From positions 1,426,001 through 1,490,000 of the forward strand of contig NC_015564.1 in the NCBI RefSeq assembly GCF_000214175.1: a stretch of 64,000 bases of DNA, in the 5' to 3' direction. This DNA is from Hoyosella subflava DQS3-9A1 (GTDB taxonomy: Bacteria; Actinomycetota; Actinomycetes; Mycobacteriales; Mycobacteriaceae). Every line of letters begins with the position of its first letter. Within the stretch, counting starts at the first letter, position 1. Of the stretch, positions 53,776 to 62,473 are shown piece by piece. Below the pieces are notes generated by a model that worked only from the letters and a program-made list of their open reading frames with translations, was not told the origin of the DNA and ran no database searches. The position numbers and the translations under genes were made by a program.

Positions 53776-53781
53776 CCGGGC

Positions 53782-54774
53782 CTACGTCGAATCTCGTTCG
53801 ATCACTCTGACGATGTCGTTTTGGTGAGGTAGAGGACTGCGGGCCGGTCGGTCGGCGAGGATGCCGAGCACGGACGCCGCGATCGCACGACTTTGCACCT
53901 CGACGCCAGTCGCTACTGTCGTCAGGGGCGGGTTCGCGTAACGCGCGACCGGGATGTCGTCCACCCCAATGACTGCCAGATCGGCAGGGACTCTCAGCCC
54001 GTTTCGTCGCGCGCCGTCGAGAAGCGCAAACGCGATCTCGTCGTTGTAACCACACAGCGCTGTGACCGGCTCATCGAGAGCTCGCCACTGAGAGATGACG
54101 TGCGCCGCGTTGTCGTCCTCGATGGTCGCGACGACAGGCGCTGTCAGGCCAAGCTCGGAACAGGCGCGGCGAGCGCCGCGCAGTCGCGGCGCAGCGAAAC
54201 TTTCGAGGCGCTCGTCGGCGGGGTAGGCGTATGCGAGCCGGACGTGGCCGCGCTCCGTGAGGTGCTGAACCTGTCGCCAGCCGAATAACTCCTGAGCGAC
54301 CGCTAGGCTCCCTTGCACAGCGGGGTCAGGGGCAAGCGCGGTGAGGACCTCGATGCCAGCCGTCCTGATCGTTTCCAGTTCGGCGTCGCTGAGCGCTTCA
54401 CAGACGATGATCGCTGCGGGGGCTATCGCGGTCCACAATTCCCGGAACGGCGTGCTGCCCGGAAGCTTCTGATAGGTCAGCAGCGTCAGTCGGTGCGCGG
54501 CGAGTTCCGCGGTCAGCGTGCTGATGAGAGTTCCGATCACCGGCCCGATTGGCCACTCTGGAAGCACGAACAAGACAACGTCACTGCGGCCCCTGCGCAG
54601 AGTGCGAGCCGCCGCGGAGGGTGAGTAACCGAGCTTCCTAGCCGCTATCAAGACCCGCTGACGCGTTTCCTCTGGGATGGACTGCCCAGGCGCGTCATTG
54701 AGGACGTAACTGACGGTTGCCCGCGAGACACCAGCCTCCCGCGCTACATCGACGCTCGTTGCCCGTGGACGCAC
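53782..54774 (-). CDS. LacI-family transcriptional regulator
   Basis: The 330-residue repressor has an N-terminal helix-turn-helix (SVDVAREAGVSRATVSYVLN), the hinge KLGYSPSAAARTLRRG and a periplasmic-binding-protein-like sensor domain with VIGVDDIPVARYANPPLTTV. It is divergent from the GH3 beta-glucosidase. Two CACGTG-centred sites in the gap are its probable operators, so a beta-glucoside or its product may be the inducer. It ends six bases from the convergent DUF4383 gene. Confidence 0.92.
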   Translation of the reverse strand: MRPRATSVDVAREAGVSRATVSYVLNDAPGQSIPEETRQRVLIAARKLGYSPSAAARTLRRGRSDVVLFVLPEWPIGPVIGTLISTLTAELAAHRLTLLTYQKLPGSTPFRELWTAIAPAAIIVCEALSDAELETIRTAGIEVLTALAPDPAVQGSLAVAQELFGWRQVQHLTERGHVRLAYAYPADERLESFAAPRLRGARRACSELGLTAPVVATIEDDNAAHVISQWRALDEPVTALCGYNDEIAFALLDGARRNGLRVPADLAVIGVDDIPVARYANPPLTTVATGVEVQSRAIAASVLGILADRPARSPLPHQNDIVRVIERDST

Positions 54775-54783
54775 GGCGTGAGC

Positions 54784-54793
54784 TTACACGTGT
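54784..54793. promoter_or_regulatory. Predicted LacI-family operator 1
   Basis: TTACACGTGT. The core ACACGTGT is a perfect palindrome. It lies ten bases upstream of the LacI gene start and is mirrored by the site at 54849-54858. Confidence 0.6.
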
Positions 54794-54848
54794 TTGCCCA
54801 CGAATTGGCCATTGCGCAGCCGTCAGAATTCCACGTAGACTAACGCTG

Positions 54849-54858
54849 ACACGTGTAA
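54849..54858. promoter_or_regulatory. Predicted LacI-family operator 2
   Basis: ACACGTGTAA, the exact reverse complement of operator 1, about 65 bases away and 67 bases before the GH3 start. Paired operators suit a looping or dual-control arrangement. Confidence 0.6.
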
Positions 54859-54925
54859 GTTACGGCTGCACTGTTGGAGTTGAGATAGCGGCGGATCCCC
54901 GGTGGAATTAAGGAAATAGGTAAAA

Positions 54926-57424
54926 ATGTCTTTCACGGCTGACACTGACGTAGCGGGGATTGCCGACATTGGACAAGAACTGCGGCTGCGGCTGCAGAAA
55001 CTGACGCTCGAAAGCAAAGTACGGCTGCTCACCGGCGCGGACTTCTGGTCGTTGCATCCAGAGCCGACGATCGGTCTGCGGCGCCTAGTTGTTTCCGACG
55101 GGCCAGCCGGGGTGCGTGGCGAATCCCTCGATGAGCGCAATCCGTCGGCCAACGTGCCGTCTCCCACCGCGCTCGCAGCAACTTGGGACGTCGCAAGTCT
55201 GCAAACGATCGGCCGGCTCCTTGCGTCCGAGTGTCGTCGGAAAGGCGTCGACGTACTGCTTGCTCCGACCGTCAACCTCCACCGAACTCCATACGGCGGG
55301 CGGCACTTTGAGTGCTACAGCGAAGACCCTTATCTCACGGCGCAGATCGGTGCCGCGTATGTACGCGGTGTTCAGTCCGGGGGGGTCGGTGCGACGGTCA
55401 AGCACTTCGTTGCCAACGATTCCGAGACCGAACGTTTCACGTACGACGCGGAGATCGGGCAGCGGGCTCTTCGTGAGCTCTATCTCGCCCCCTTTGAGAC
55501 GATTGTTTGTGACGCCAAGGCATGGGCGGTCATGGCTGCCTACAACAGTGTCGCAGGGAAGACGATGACTGAATCCCCGATGCTGCGCGAGATCCTCAAG
55601 GGCGAATGGGGTTTTGACGGTCTCGTTATGTCTGACTGGTTCGCGGGACGATCACTCGATGCTGCCGAAGAGGGTCTGCTCGACCTCGTTATGCCCGGAC
55701 CTCATGGGCCGTGGGGTGACGCTCTCGTTGCGGCTGTCCGAAACGGATCCGTGCCTGAATCAGCAGTTGATGAGAAGGCACTGCGCATCCTGCGGGTCGC
55801 CGCCAGAGTCGGTGCGCTCGAAGGAATTGCGCCCGTGGCCCAGGCGCAGGCTCTCGATGAGGCGGCCATCACGAGCACACTCCGGACGACCGCGTCTGCG
55901 GGCATGGTGCTGCTCCGGAATGCGGAGGGCGCCCTGCCGCTAGCGGATTCCGAATTGAGGGCAGTTGCGGTAATCGGACCGAATGCCGCCACTGCGCGCA
56001 CCCTCGGCGGAGGCAGCGCGACCGTGGCGCCGCCCTACGTCGTTTCACCGCTCGACGGCATCCGCAATGCGCTAGATGCTGATGTGCGCATCGAGCACCG
56101 GTCGGGCGGGGCAGTGACCTCTCGCGTGCCCACCGCCAGTATCGAGCAACTCGCGGCTCCGGACGGTACGCGGAACGCGGTGGAGGTCCGGTTCATGGAC
56201 CGGGACAACCATCTGCTTGCAACGGAGGTCCGGCACGCGACCCACCTCATGTGGCATGACACCGCAGCGGGTGCCCCGCTCACCGACGTCGATTCGATCG
56301 AGTTCACAGCTATCTTCGAAGCGGAAGAATCGGGTACCTACCACATTGGAGGGTCTGGTATCGGTCGATTCGTCCTGGAACTCGATGGCGTCCAAGCGCT
56401 CAGTGAGATGGTGAGCCTTCCGCCAGGCGCTGATATGGTTGAGGTCCTCGCTCGCCCGCCGCAGGCATTCGCCACGATGGACCTCACCGCAGGGCAGCGA
56501 GTGTCGCTCAGGCTTCGCGTCGAACTCGCTGCGGGAGACTTCTCCTTCGGCGACGATGAACTTCCGATGATGCCGGTAATACAGATCAACGCAGGTCGAG
56601 TAACCGATGCTGACGCCGAGATCGAGGCGGCAGTGGAAGCCGCGCGGAACGCCGACGCCGCAATAGTCGTAGTCGGCACGACGGACGAGGTCGAAAGCGA
56701 AGGCTTCGATCGCACGTCGCTCTCGCTGCCAGGTCGACAGGATGAACTCGTGCGCCGCGTCGCGGAAGTGAACCCGCTAACCGTGGTTGTAGTGAATGCT
56801 GGTGCCCCCGTTCTGCTCCCGTGGGCGGATGACGTCGCTGCAGTGCTGCTGGCCTGGTTCCCCGGCCAAGAGGCCGGAAATGCCATCGCCGATGTACTGT
56901 TCGGCGCGGTTGAACCAGGTGGCCGCCTTCCTGTGAGCTGGCCAGCGAGCGAGGATGGCCACCCGTCGTTCATGCCGGAGAACGGCGTTCTGCGCTACAG
57001 CGAAGGGCTGTACATCGGCTACCGCGGCTACGAGAAGCACAGTCGCAGTCCGCAATACCCCTTTGGATTCGGCCTCGGATACACCGAGTGGAGTTACGAC
57101 GAGATGTCCGTTGAAAAAGGCTCGGCGCGCATCCGTGTTCGCAATGCAGGGTCTCGTGCGGGACGTGAGGTTGTCCAGGTGTATGCATCTCGCCCGGACG
57201 GGCAGGTTGAACGTCCGGCGCGCTGGCTGGTCGGTTTCGCGGTTGTCGACGCTGCGGCGGGGGAGACGAAAGAGTTTGCGGTGCAACTCGCTCCGCGCGC
57301 ATTCGAGCATTGGGACACCGATGCCGGACGCTGGTCAGTTGAGCCGGGCACCTTCGTTCTTCACGCGGGACGTTCCGTCGCTGATTTGCGCTTGCGCGCG
57401 GATTTGAGCGTTTTCCTGCCTTGA
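54926..57424 (+). CDS. Glycoside hydrolase family 3 beta-glucosidase with PA14 insert
   Basis: The 832-residue protein has a GH3 N-terminal barrel (VSDGPAGVRG; nucleophile Asp237 in LVMSDWFAG; KHFVANDSETER), a PA14 domain at about 410-540 (TYHIGGSGIGRFVLELDG), the GH3 C-terminal domain (LSLPGRQDELVRRV) and a fibronectin-III-like tail (RVRNAGSRAGREVVQVY). No signal peptide, so it acts in the cytoplasm on imported glucosides. It resembles large GH3 enzymes active on beta-glucosides of plant or steroid origin. Expression is probably controlled by the divergent LacI protein. Confidence 0.94.
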   Translation: MSFTADTDVAGIADIGQELRLRLQKLTLESKVRLLTGADFWSLHPEPTIGLRRLVVSDGPAGVRGESLDERNPSANVPSPTALAATWDVASLQTIGRLLASECRRKGVDVLLAPTVNLHRTPYGGRHFECYSEDPYLTAQIGAAYVRGVQSGGVGATVKHFVANDSETERFTYDAEIGQRALRELYLAPFETIVCDAKAWAVMAAYNSVAGKTMTESPMLREILKGEWGFDGLVMSDWFAGRSLDAAEEGLLDLVMPGPHGPWGDALVAAVRNGSVPESAVDEKALRILRVAARVGALEGIAPVAQAQALDEAAITSTLRTTASAGMVLLRNAEGALPLADSELRAVAVIGPNAATARTLGGGSATVAPPYVVSPLDGIRNALDADVRIEHRSGGAVTSRVPTASIEQLAAPDGTRNAVEVRFMDRDNHLLATEVRHATHLMWHDTAAGAPLTDVDSIEFTAIFEAEESGTYHIGGSGIGRFVLELDGVQALSEMVSLPPGADMVEVLARPPQAFATMDLTAGQRVSLRLRVELAAGDFSFGDDELPMMPVIQINAGRVTDADAEIEAAVEAARNADAAIVVVGTTDEVESEGFDRTSLSLPGRQDELVRRVAEVNPLTVVVVNAGAPVLLPWADDVAAVLLAWFPGQEAGNAIADVLFGAVEPGGRLPVSWPASEDGHPSFMPENGVLRYSEGLYIGYRGYEKHSRSPQYPFGFGLGYTEWSYDEMSVEKGSARIRVRNAGSRAGREVVQVYASRPDGQVERPARWLVGFAVVDAAAGETKEFAVQLAPRAFEHWDTDAGRWSVEPGTFVLHAGRSVADLRLRADLSVFLP

Positions 57425-57437
57425 CAGCACCGAACGC

Positions 57438-58793
57438 ATGTTCGATAATCGTGTGGTGCTCGGGGGAGACATAGGGGAGGACTTGTTCCGCGTCGCGGAC
57501 GCGGAACTGGTGGCGCGGCTGCGTGACTTGGAAGTGGCGCAGCGGCGTTTGCAGGCAGCGCAGGCGCTGATCACGGCTGAGATCGTTGCACGTGGCGTGA
57601 TGGGAACCTTCGGCTACGCAGATGCCGCTGGGTTGCTGCGAGACGTCTTGAACGTCGACGCCAAAGATGCACGGCAGCGTGCCCGGCGAGCCGAAATGAT
57701 TTGTGCGACCGCCGGAATCGATGGGTCGGTTGTGCCTGCGACGCTTCCGGCCGCTGGAGCCGCGCTGCGCGAAGGCGAAATCTCCGCCTCACACGTCGAC
57801 GTGATCGATCAGGTACTCAGCCTGTTTCCGCCTGCAACGGAACGAGTCTTTCGTGAGGAGGGTGAACGAATCCTCACGGAGCTGGCGCGCACCAACAGCC
57901 CGGTGGTGGTACGCAGGGCAGGGCGAGAGATCCTTGACCGCCTCGATCCGGATGGTAAAGAACCCGATACAGAAAAATTGACGCAACCGCGCAGAGAACT
58001 GCACCTTGCCTGGAGCGTCAAAGGTGACCGGCTGCGGTTGTCCGGTTATCTGGACAAAGAGTCAGGCGTGCGGCTCGAAACCCTGCTTTCGCCATTGGCG
58101 AAGCCCCGGCCTGCCGAGGACGCTACGCCCGACCTGCGCAGCGTCAGTGAGCGCTGTGGTGACGGACTCGCTGAGTTGCTGGAATACACGGAACGGGCAG
58201 AGCAACTGCCCAGTCAGGGCGGGGAGCCACCGCGCTGCACGATCACTATGACGATCGATCAATTGCTGGGGCACGACGATCGCCCGGTGAAACTGAACGA
58301 CCACCGTGCGATTTCTGCAGCCGAGGCCCGGCGGCTCGCGTGTGACGCCAAGATCGTCCCTGCCGTGCTCGGGGGTGAGAGTGAAGTGCTCGACCTTGGG
58401 CGCGCAGTGCGCACCGCGAGCCTCGCCCAGCGGTGTGCACTGTACTTGCGAGACAAGGGTTGTGTTTTCCCAGGATGTGACCGTCCGCCAGGGTGGACGC
58501 AGGCGCACCACATCAAAGAATGGTGTGCGCAGTCCGGTCCCACCGATCTCGCCAACCTGTGCCTGCTGTGCAGCTACCACCACCGGCTCATTCACCACAG
58601 TGACTGGACCATCCGCGTGGGTACTGACGGGCAGCCCGACATCATTCCGCCCGTGTGGCTCGACCCCGAGCAGCGTCCCAGGCGCAACACCTACCACCAG
58701 GCGTGCCGCGCCCCGGCTCGCCTGAGAATGCGAGACACGCGAAAGCGTCCCAAACACGGTGCCAGACACGGTGCTCAGCCCAGCGCGCCGTGA
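57438..58793 (+). CDS. 13E12/DUF222-family HNH endonuclease-like protein
   Basis: The 451-residue protein has a helical DUF222 domain (ELVARLRDLEVAQRRLQAAQ, then AARVGMFGYADAAGLL-like helices) and a C-terminal HNH motif (CVFPGCDRPPGWTQAHHIKEW, later CSYHHRLIHHSDW). These proteins are the REP13E12 family, repeated in mycobacterial genomes; in M. tuberculosis one copy near bioB is the phiRv1 prophage target. Their role is unknown. Here the gene is intact and lies near the right edge of the island. Confidence 0.88.
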   Translation: MFDNRVVLGGDIGEDLFRVADAELVARLRDLEVAQRRLQAAQALITAEIVARGVMGTFGYADAAGLLRDVLNVDAKDARQRARRAEMICATAGIDGSVVPATLPAAGAALREGEISASHVDVIDQVLSLFPPATERVFREEGERILTELARTNSPVVVRRAGREILDRLDPDGKEPDTEKLTQPRRELHLAWSVKGDRLRLSGYLDKESGVRLETLLSPLAKPRPAEDATPDLRSVSERCGDGLAELLEYTERAEQLPSQGGEPPRCTITMTIDQLLGHDDRPVKLNDHRAISAAEARRLACDAKIVPAVLGGESEVLDLGRAVRTASLAQRCALYLRDKGCVFPGCDRPPGWTQAHHIKEWCAQSGPTDLANLCLLCSYHHRLIHHSDWTIRVGTDGQPDIIPPVWLDPEQRPRRNTYHQACRAPARLRMRDTRKRPKHGARHGAQPSAP

Positions 58794-58829
58794 CGGGCTC
58801 CCAGTGCGCACGCGTCAACAATACGATAC

Positions 58830-58846
58830 CGTTTCGTTTCGTAACG
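58830..58846. promoter_or_regulatory. Predicted TetR operator upstream of the MFS gene
   Basis: A 17-bp imperfect palindrome of the form CGTT-N-CG-NNN-CG-N-AACG lies 51 bases before the exporter start. A TACGATA repeat flanks it at 58822 and 58850; the second copy overlaps a possible -10 (TACGAT). Confidence 0.5.
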
Positions 58847-58896
58847 TAGTACGATAGTCACGTCCGTTCCCATCGCTGCAAGTAAAGGCGGGCCGC

Positions 58897-60480
58897 GTGG
58901 CTACAACCCTCCCGACAGTGGCGCCAGACACAGACCACGAAGAAACTGGGCACCCAAGGCGGTGGCTGATCCTCGGTGTCCTCGTGCTCAGCCTGATCGT
59001 CGTCGTGCTCGACAACACCGTGCTGAACGTGGCGATGAAGACGCTTGCCGATCCCAACGACGGCATCGGAGCCACTCAGAGTCAACTAGCGTGGCTCATC
59101 AACTCCTACACGCTGGTCTTCGCGGGCTTGCTCTTCGCGTTCGGCGTCATCGGTGACCGTATCGGCCGCAAACGCATGCTGCTGATCGGCTTGGTCATCT
59201 TCGGCGTGGCCTCGCTGCTGTCCGCATACGCCGTGTCCCCCGAGAACTTGCTGCTCTACCGGGCGATCAAAGGTGTTGGAGCGGCGGCGATGATGCCGGC
59301 GACGCTCGCGTTGGTGCGCGCGGTCTTCTCGCAAAAAGAGTTCCCGAAAGCGCTTGGTGTTTGGACGGGTGCGGTGGGTATCGGCAGTGCGCTGGGGCCG
59401 ATCGTCGGAGGAGCGCTGTTGGAGCGGTTCTGGTGGGGATCTGTCTTCCTGATCAACGTGCCCATCGTTATTTTCAGCATGATTATGATCGTGTTTTTCG
59501 CTCCCGAGTCGAAAGGCGTCCAGGGCAAACCTGACCTCGTCGGGATGGGGCTTTCCGTGGTTGGGCTGGTCTCGCTCACCTACGGCATCATCAATGCAGG
59601 TAACGCCGGATCCTGGACAGGCGTCGGCGTGATCGCTCCTATCGTGGCTGGGCTTATCGTGCTGGCGGCGTTCGTCATGTGGGAGCGACGCATTCCGCAT
59701 GCATCACTCGACATGTCGCTGTTCAGGAACCCGCGCTTCTCGGCGTCGGCAGCAATTATCGCCCTCACGTTCTTCGGCATGATGGGGCTGTTTTTCTTCA
59801 TGACGTTCTACCTGCAGATCGTCAAAGGATTCACGCCGCTGCAAGCAGGCCTGCTGTTCCTGCCGACCGGCGTTGCTCTGCTGATCTTCTCGCCACTCTC
59901 CAACGCAATGGTCAACCGGTTCGGGCCCCGCGTCGTCGGTGTCGGCGCGCTGCTTCTGATCATTGGCTCGTTCTTTGTCGTCACGATGCTCGACGCGGAT
60001 ACCCCGGTCGGAGTCCTCATCGCCCTGTTCTTCGTGCAGGGCACTGGAATGGCACACCTAATGCCGCCCGCGATGAACACCCTCATGTCGTCGGTCCCGC
60101 GCGAGAAAGCCGGTGTCGGCTCGGCACTCGGGAACACGTTGCGCCAAGTCGGTGGGTCGTTCGGTGTCGCAGTACTCGGTACCGTCATGGCTCAGGGATA
60201 TCGCTCGCGCATCGAGGAAGGTGCGCCGGAGCTCCCCGACGCTGCACGCGAGTCAATTGCGGCGACGTACGGATTAGTCGAACAGGGTGGAGCCCCAGCC
60301 GGTGTCATGGACGCCGCCAGCGAAGCGTTCATTGGCGCAATGCACACCACCGCCTACAGTGCGATGGGGGCGGCGGTCGTTGGCCTGATCGTTGTCCTAT
60401 TGTTCTTCCCGACGAAACGGCAAACTAATGAGGTTCCGACTCCCGCGGGGGCTCCCCGTCCTGCAATGTCCAGGGCTTGA
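58897..60480 (+). CDS. MFS exporter of the DHA2 (EmrB/QacA) type
   Basis: The 527-residue transporter has 14 predicted helices, motif D1 LDNTVLNVAM, motif A GDRIGRKRMLLIG and motif C-like GAVGIGSALGPIVGG. DHA2 proteins export drugs or biocides with protons. The GTG start lies behind the palindrome at 58830-58846. A TetR gene follows 14 bases after the stop, so the exporter and its regulator form one operon. Confidence 0.93.
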   Translation: MATTLPTVAPDTDHEETGHPRRWLILGVLVLSLIVVVLDNTVLNVAMKTLADPNDGIGATQSQLAWLINSYTLVFAGLLFAFGVIGDRIGRKRMLLIGLVIFGVASLLSAYAVSPENLLLYRAIKGVGAAAMMPATLALVRAVFSQKEFPKALGVWTGAVGIGSALGPIVGGALLERFWWGSVFLINVPIVIFSMIMIVFFAPESKGVQGKPDLVGMGLSVVGLVSLTYGIINAGNAGSWTGVGVIAPIVAGLIVLAAFVMWERRIPHASLDMSLFRNPRFSASAAIIALTFFGMMGLFFFMTFYLQIVKGFTPLQAGLLFLPTGVALLIFSPLSNAMVNRFGPRVVGVGALLLIIGSFFVVTMLDADTPVGVLIALFFVQGTGMAHLMPPAMNTLMSSVPREKAGVGSALGNTLRQVGGSFGVAVLGTVMAQGYRSRIEEGAPELPDAARESIAATYGLVEQGGAPAGVMDAASEAFIGAMHTTAYSAMGAAVVGLIVVLLFFPTKRQTNEVPTPAGAPRPAMSRA

Positions 60481-60494
60481 GGGAAGATGAAAAC

Positions 60495-61139
60495 GTGACG
60501 CACGAAACCGGCGAAACGCCATTATCCGGCGACGTAGATCTAGTGCGGGACTGCGCGAGCCCCGCAGCCAGGGGAAGGCCGCGCAGTGAAGCTGCGAGCC
60601 AGGCGATCCTCAGCGCTGTGCTCGAGCTGATCGCGGCCCACGGCTCGATCAGCGATGTCAGCGTCGACGCGGTAGCTGAGCGCTCCGGCGTGTCCAAAGC
60701 CACGATTTACCGAAGATGGTCCTCCAAGGAGGAACTCGTTGCCACCGCCGTCGATAGCATCAAATCCACGCCGGACTTCCCGCTGCCGCACACATCGGTA
60801 CGGGACGATCTCCTTGCCCTCGGTCGAAACATCCGCACCAGTTTCACCGACAAGGAGCGCAAAGTCCTGAAGTGCATGATGTTCGAGTCGACTGCGAATC
60901 CCGACTTCAAGCGTCACCATGACCGCTTCATCGAACGCCGCCGGTCCTTCATCAAGGAAGTTTTCCGGCTCGGCGTGGAACGCGGAGAACTGCGCGACGA
61001 CATCGACCTCGATCTTGCTGTCGCCATGTTCATGAGCCCGCTGCTCACGATCATCGTGTACCAAAACTATCCCGACCTGCACACCGAGGGGATTGTTGAG
61101 CGGGTCGTCGACAACTTGTTGCTAGGGCTCGGACGCTGA
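60495..61139 (+). CDS. TetR-family regulator of the adjacent exporter
   Basis: The 214-residue protein has the TetR helix-turn-helix (SDVSVDAVAERSGVSKATIYRRWSSKEELV) after a disordered start containing GRPRSEAASQAIL. The C-terminal domain is of the TetR_C_11 type. GTG 60495 has AGGGAAG upstream; a TTG at 60477 would overlap the exporter stop. It probably represses the operon through the palindrome at 58830-58846. Confidence 0.9.
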   Translation: MTHETGETPLSGDVDLVRDCASPAARGRPRSEAASQAILSAVLELIAAHGSISDVSVDAVAERSGVSKATIYRRWSSKEELVATAVDSIKSTPDFPLPHTSVRDDLLALGRNIRTSFTDKERKVLKCMMFESTANPDFKRHHDRFIERRRSFIKEVFRLGVERGELRDDIDLDLAVAMFMSPLLTIIVYQNYPDLHTEGIVERVVDNLLLGLGR

Positions 61140-61173
61140 TCGGTTGAGTTAATCACTCGCGTACCGTGAACGT

Positions 61174-61746
61174 GTGCTGGTGATCCTTGCGGTGTGTGTG
61201 GTGGCGGGCGTGGTTGCGGCCGGGGTGTGGGCGCTGCTCGCGCCCCCAGCGAGGTACGTCATCACTGATCAAGGGCAGGCGCTGCTTCCCGGGGACAATC
61301 TGCACCTGTTCGATTCTCTGGCGATATTTGTGGGCGTGAGCGCGGTTGCGGGGGCGATCTGCGGCGCAGCGGTGTGGGTGATGCGACGGCGGCGCGGCCC
61401 GGCAGCGGTATTGATGCTCGTTGGGGGCTCAGGATTGGGGGCGGCCATCGCGGCGCTACTCGGCGGCGTTTTAGCCGAGCTGCGAGTACCCGATCCGTTT
61501 GATGACTCCGGCGTGGCGATCGTGTCCCTGCCGCCAGAAGTGACTGCATGGCAGGCGCTGATCTTTCAGCCGCTTGTAGCGGTGTTTGTCTACTTCATCG
61601 CCGCTGGGGTCAGTTCTGACCCCGATCTGGGAGTCTCGGAAGGGGCGTCACCCGGGGGGCCGCAGGGCGGCGAACTCGTCAGTGACCCGGTACCGGGAGT
61701 CAGTGAATCGGTACACCGCGGCGGGACGCCCACCGGACCGCCCTGA
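61174..61746 (+). CDS. DUF2567-like membrane protein (Rv1591-like)
   Basis: The 190-residue protein has four hydrophobic helices (about 1-22, 45-68, 75-100 and 125-145) and a Pro/Gly/Ser-rich tail. It resembles Rv1591, which in M. tuberculosis directly follows bsaP (Rv1590). Here it is 37 kb away, on the other side of the island. Its last 99 bases overlap the convergent regulator gene. GTG start, no clear ribosome binding site. Function unknown. Confidence 0.7.
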   Translation: MLVILAVCVVAGVVAAGVWALLAPPARYVITDQGQALLPGDNLHLFDSLAIFVGVSAVAGAICGAAVWVMRRRRGPAAVLMLVGGSGLGAAIAALLGGVLAELRVPDPFDDSGVAIVSLPPEVTAWQALIFQPLVAVFVYFIAAGVSSDPDLGVSEGASPGGPQGGELVSDPVPGVSESVHRGGTPTGPP

Positions 61747-62364
61747 CGGTGCTGTGGTGCCGGTGGGCGTAATGACGCCCCGACGGCCAAGGACGCGTTG
61801 CAAGTTTGTCGCATCAACGTGATAGCCGAGTGCAGCGCTATAGATGGATTTCAATGTTGAGATGGTGAATTGCTCCGGTGCGAGCGCAAAACCGATGTTT
61901 GTATAGGACAGCTTCGCAGCGAGACGGCTGTGCGCATAGTCGACCACGGTTCGATGGTCAAAGGCCATGTCCGGCAGCGCCGTGACGGGGTGCCAGGTGG
62001 TGTCCGCTGGCAGCTCCGGCTCAGCAGGGGAGGGCACGAGTCCGAGGAACGTCGAAGCGATAGTTCGGCGCCCTGGGACGCGATGGGGGTCGCTGAACAC
62101 GGACAGTTGTTCGAGATGCGCCAGCTCGCGGACGTCGACCTTTTCTGCGAGCTGGCGGCGCGCGGAAGTCGGCAAGTCCTCGTCAGAACCAAGTTTTCCG
62201 CCGGGTAGCGACCACATGCCGACCATCGGTGCCATGGCGCGTTCCCACAGTAAGACGCACAGTTCAGCGCCATTGTGATGCTTCGGATCGTCATGAGAGC
62301 TCAGGTGCCGTACTTGGAACACGGCTACCAGGACTTCGTGAACGGTGCTACCATTGACAATCAC
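61648..62364 (-). CDS. nrtR: NrtR-type Nudix-related transcriptional regulator
   Basis: The 238-residue protein has a Nudix-like N-terminal domain and a C-terminal winged helix (SIYSAALGYHVDATNLQRVL). The Nudix box, expected REUxEExGU, reads RQLAEKVDV: two metal-binding Glu residues are lost (Gln71, Lys75), as expected for a sensor, not a hydrolase. NrtR binds ADP-ribose or NAD metabolites and represses NAD genes. It is divergent from nadA. GTG 62364 abuts the palindrome at 62365-62387, implying autoregulation and a leaderless mRNA. It corresponds to Rv1593c. Confidence 0.88.
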   Translation of the reverse strand: MIVNGSTVHEVLVAVFQVRHLSSHDDPKHHNGAELCVLLWERAMAPMVGMWSLPGGKLGSDEDLPTSARRQLAEKVDVRELAHLEQLSVFSDPHRVPGRRTIASTFLGLVPSPAEPELPADTTWHPVTALPDMAFDHRTVVDYAHSRLAAKLSYTNIGFALAPEQFTISTLKSIYSAALGYHVDATNLQRVLGRRGVITPTGTTAPSGRSGGRPAAVYRFTDSRYRVTDEFAALRPPG

Positions 62365-62387
62365 GTTTTCGATTCTAAGTCGAAAAC
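62365..62387. promoter_or_regulatory. Predicted NrtR operator
   Basis: GTTTTCGA (62365-62372) and TCGAAAAC (62380-62387) form a perfect 8-bp inverted repeat with a seven-base centre. On the minus strand the centre holds TAGAAT-like -10 sequence for the regulator. A further TCGAATCGAAA follows at about 62397, perhaps a second half-site for nadA. Confidence 0.7.
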
Positions 62388-62473
62388 CTGGGATGGTCGA
62401 ATCGAAACCCCGGCCAGGCCATGGCAAACACCGGGAAACCTCCGGTGGTGTCTGATTGTGAGGAGATACGGTC

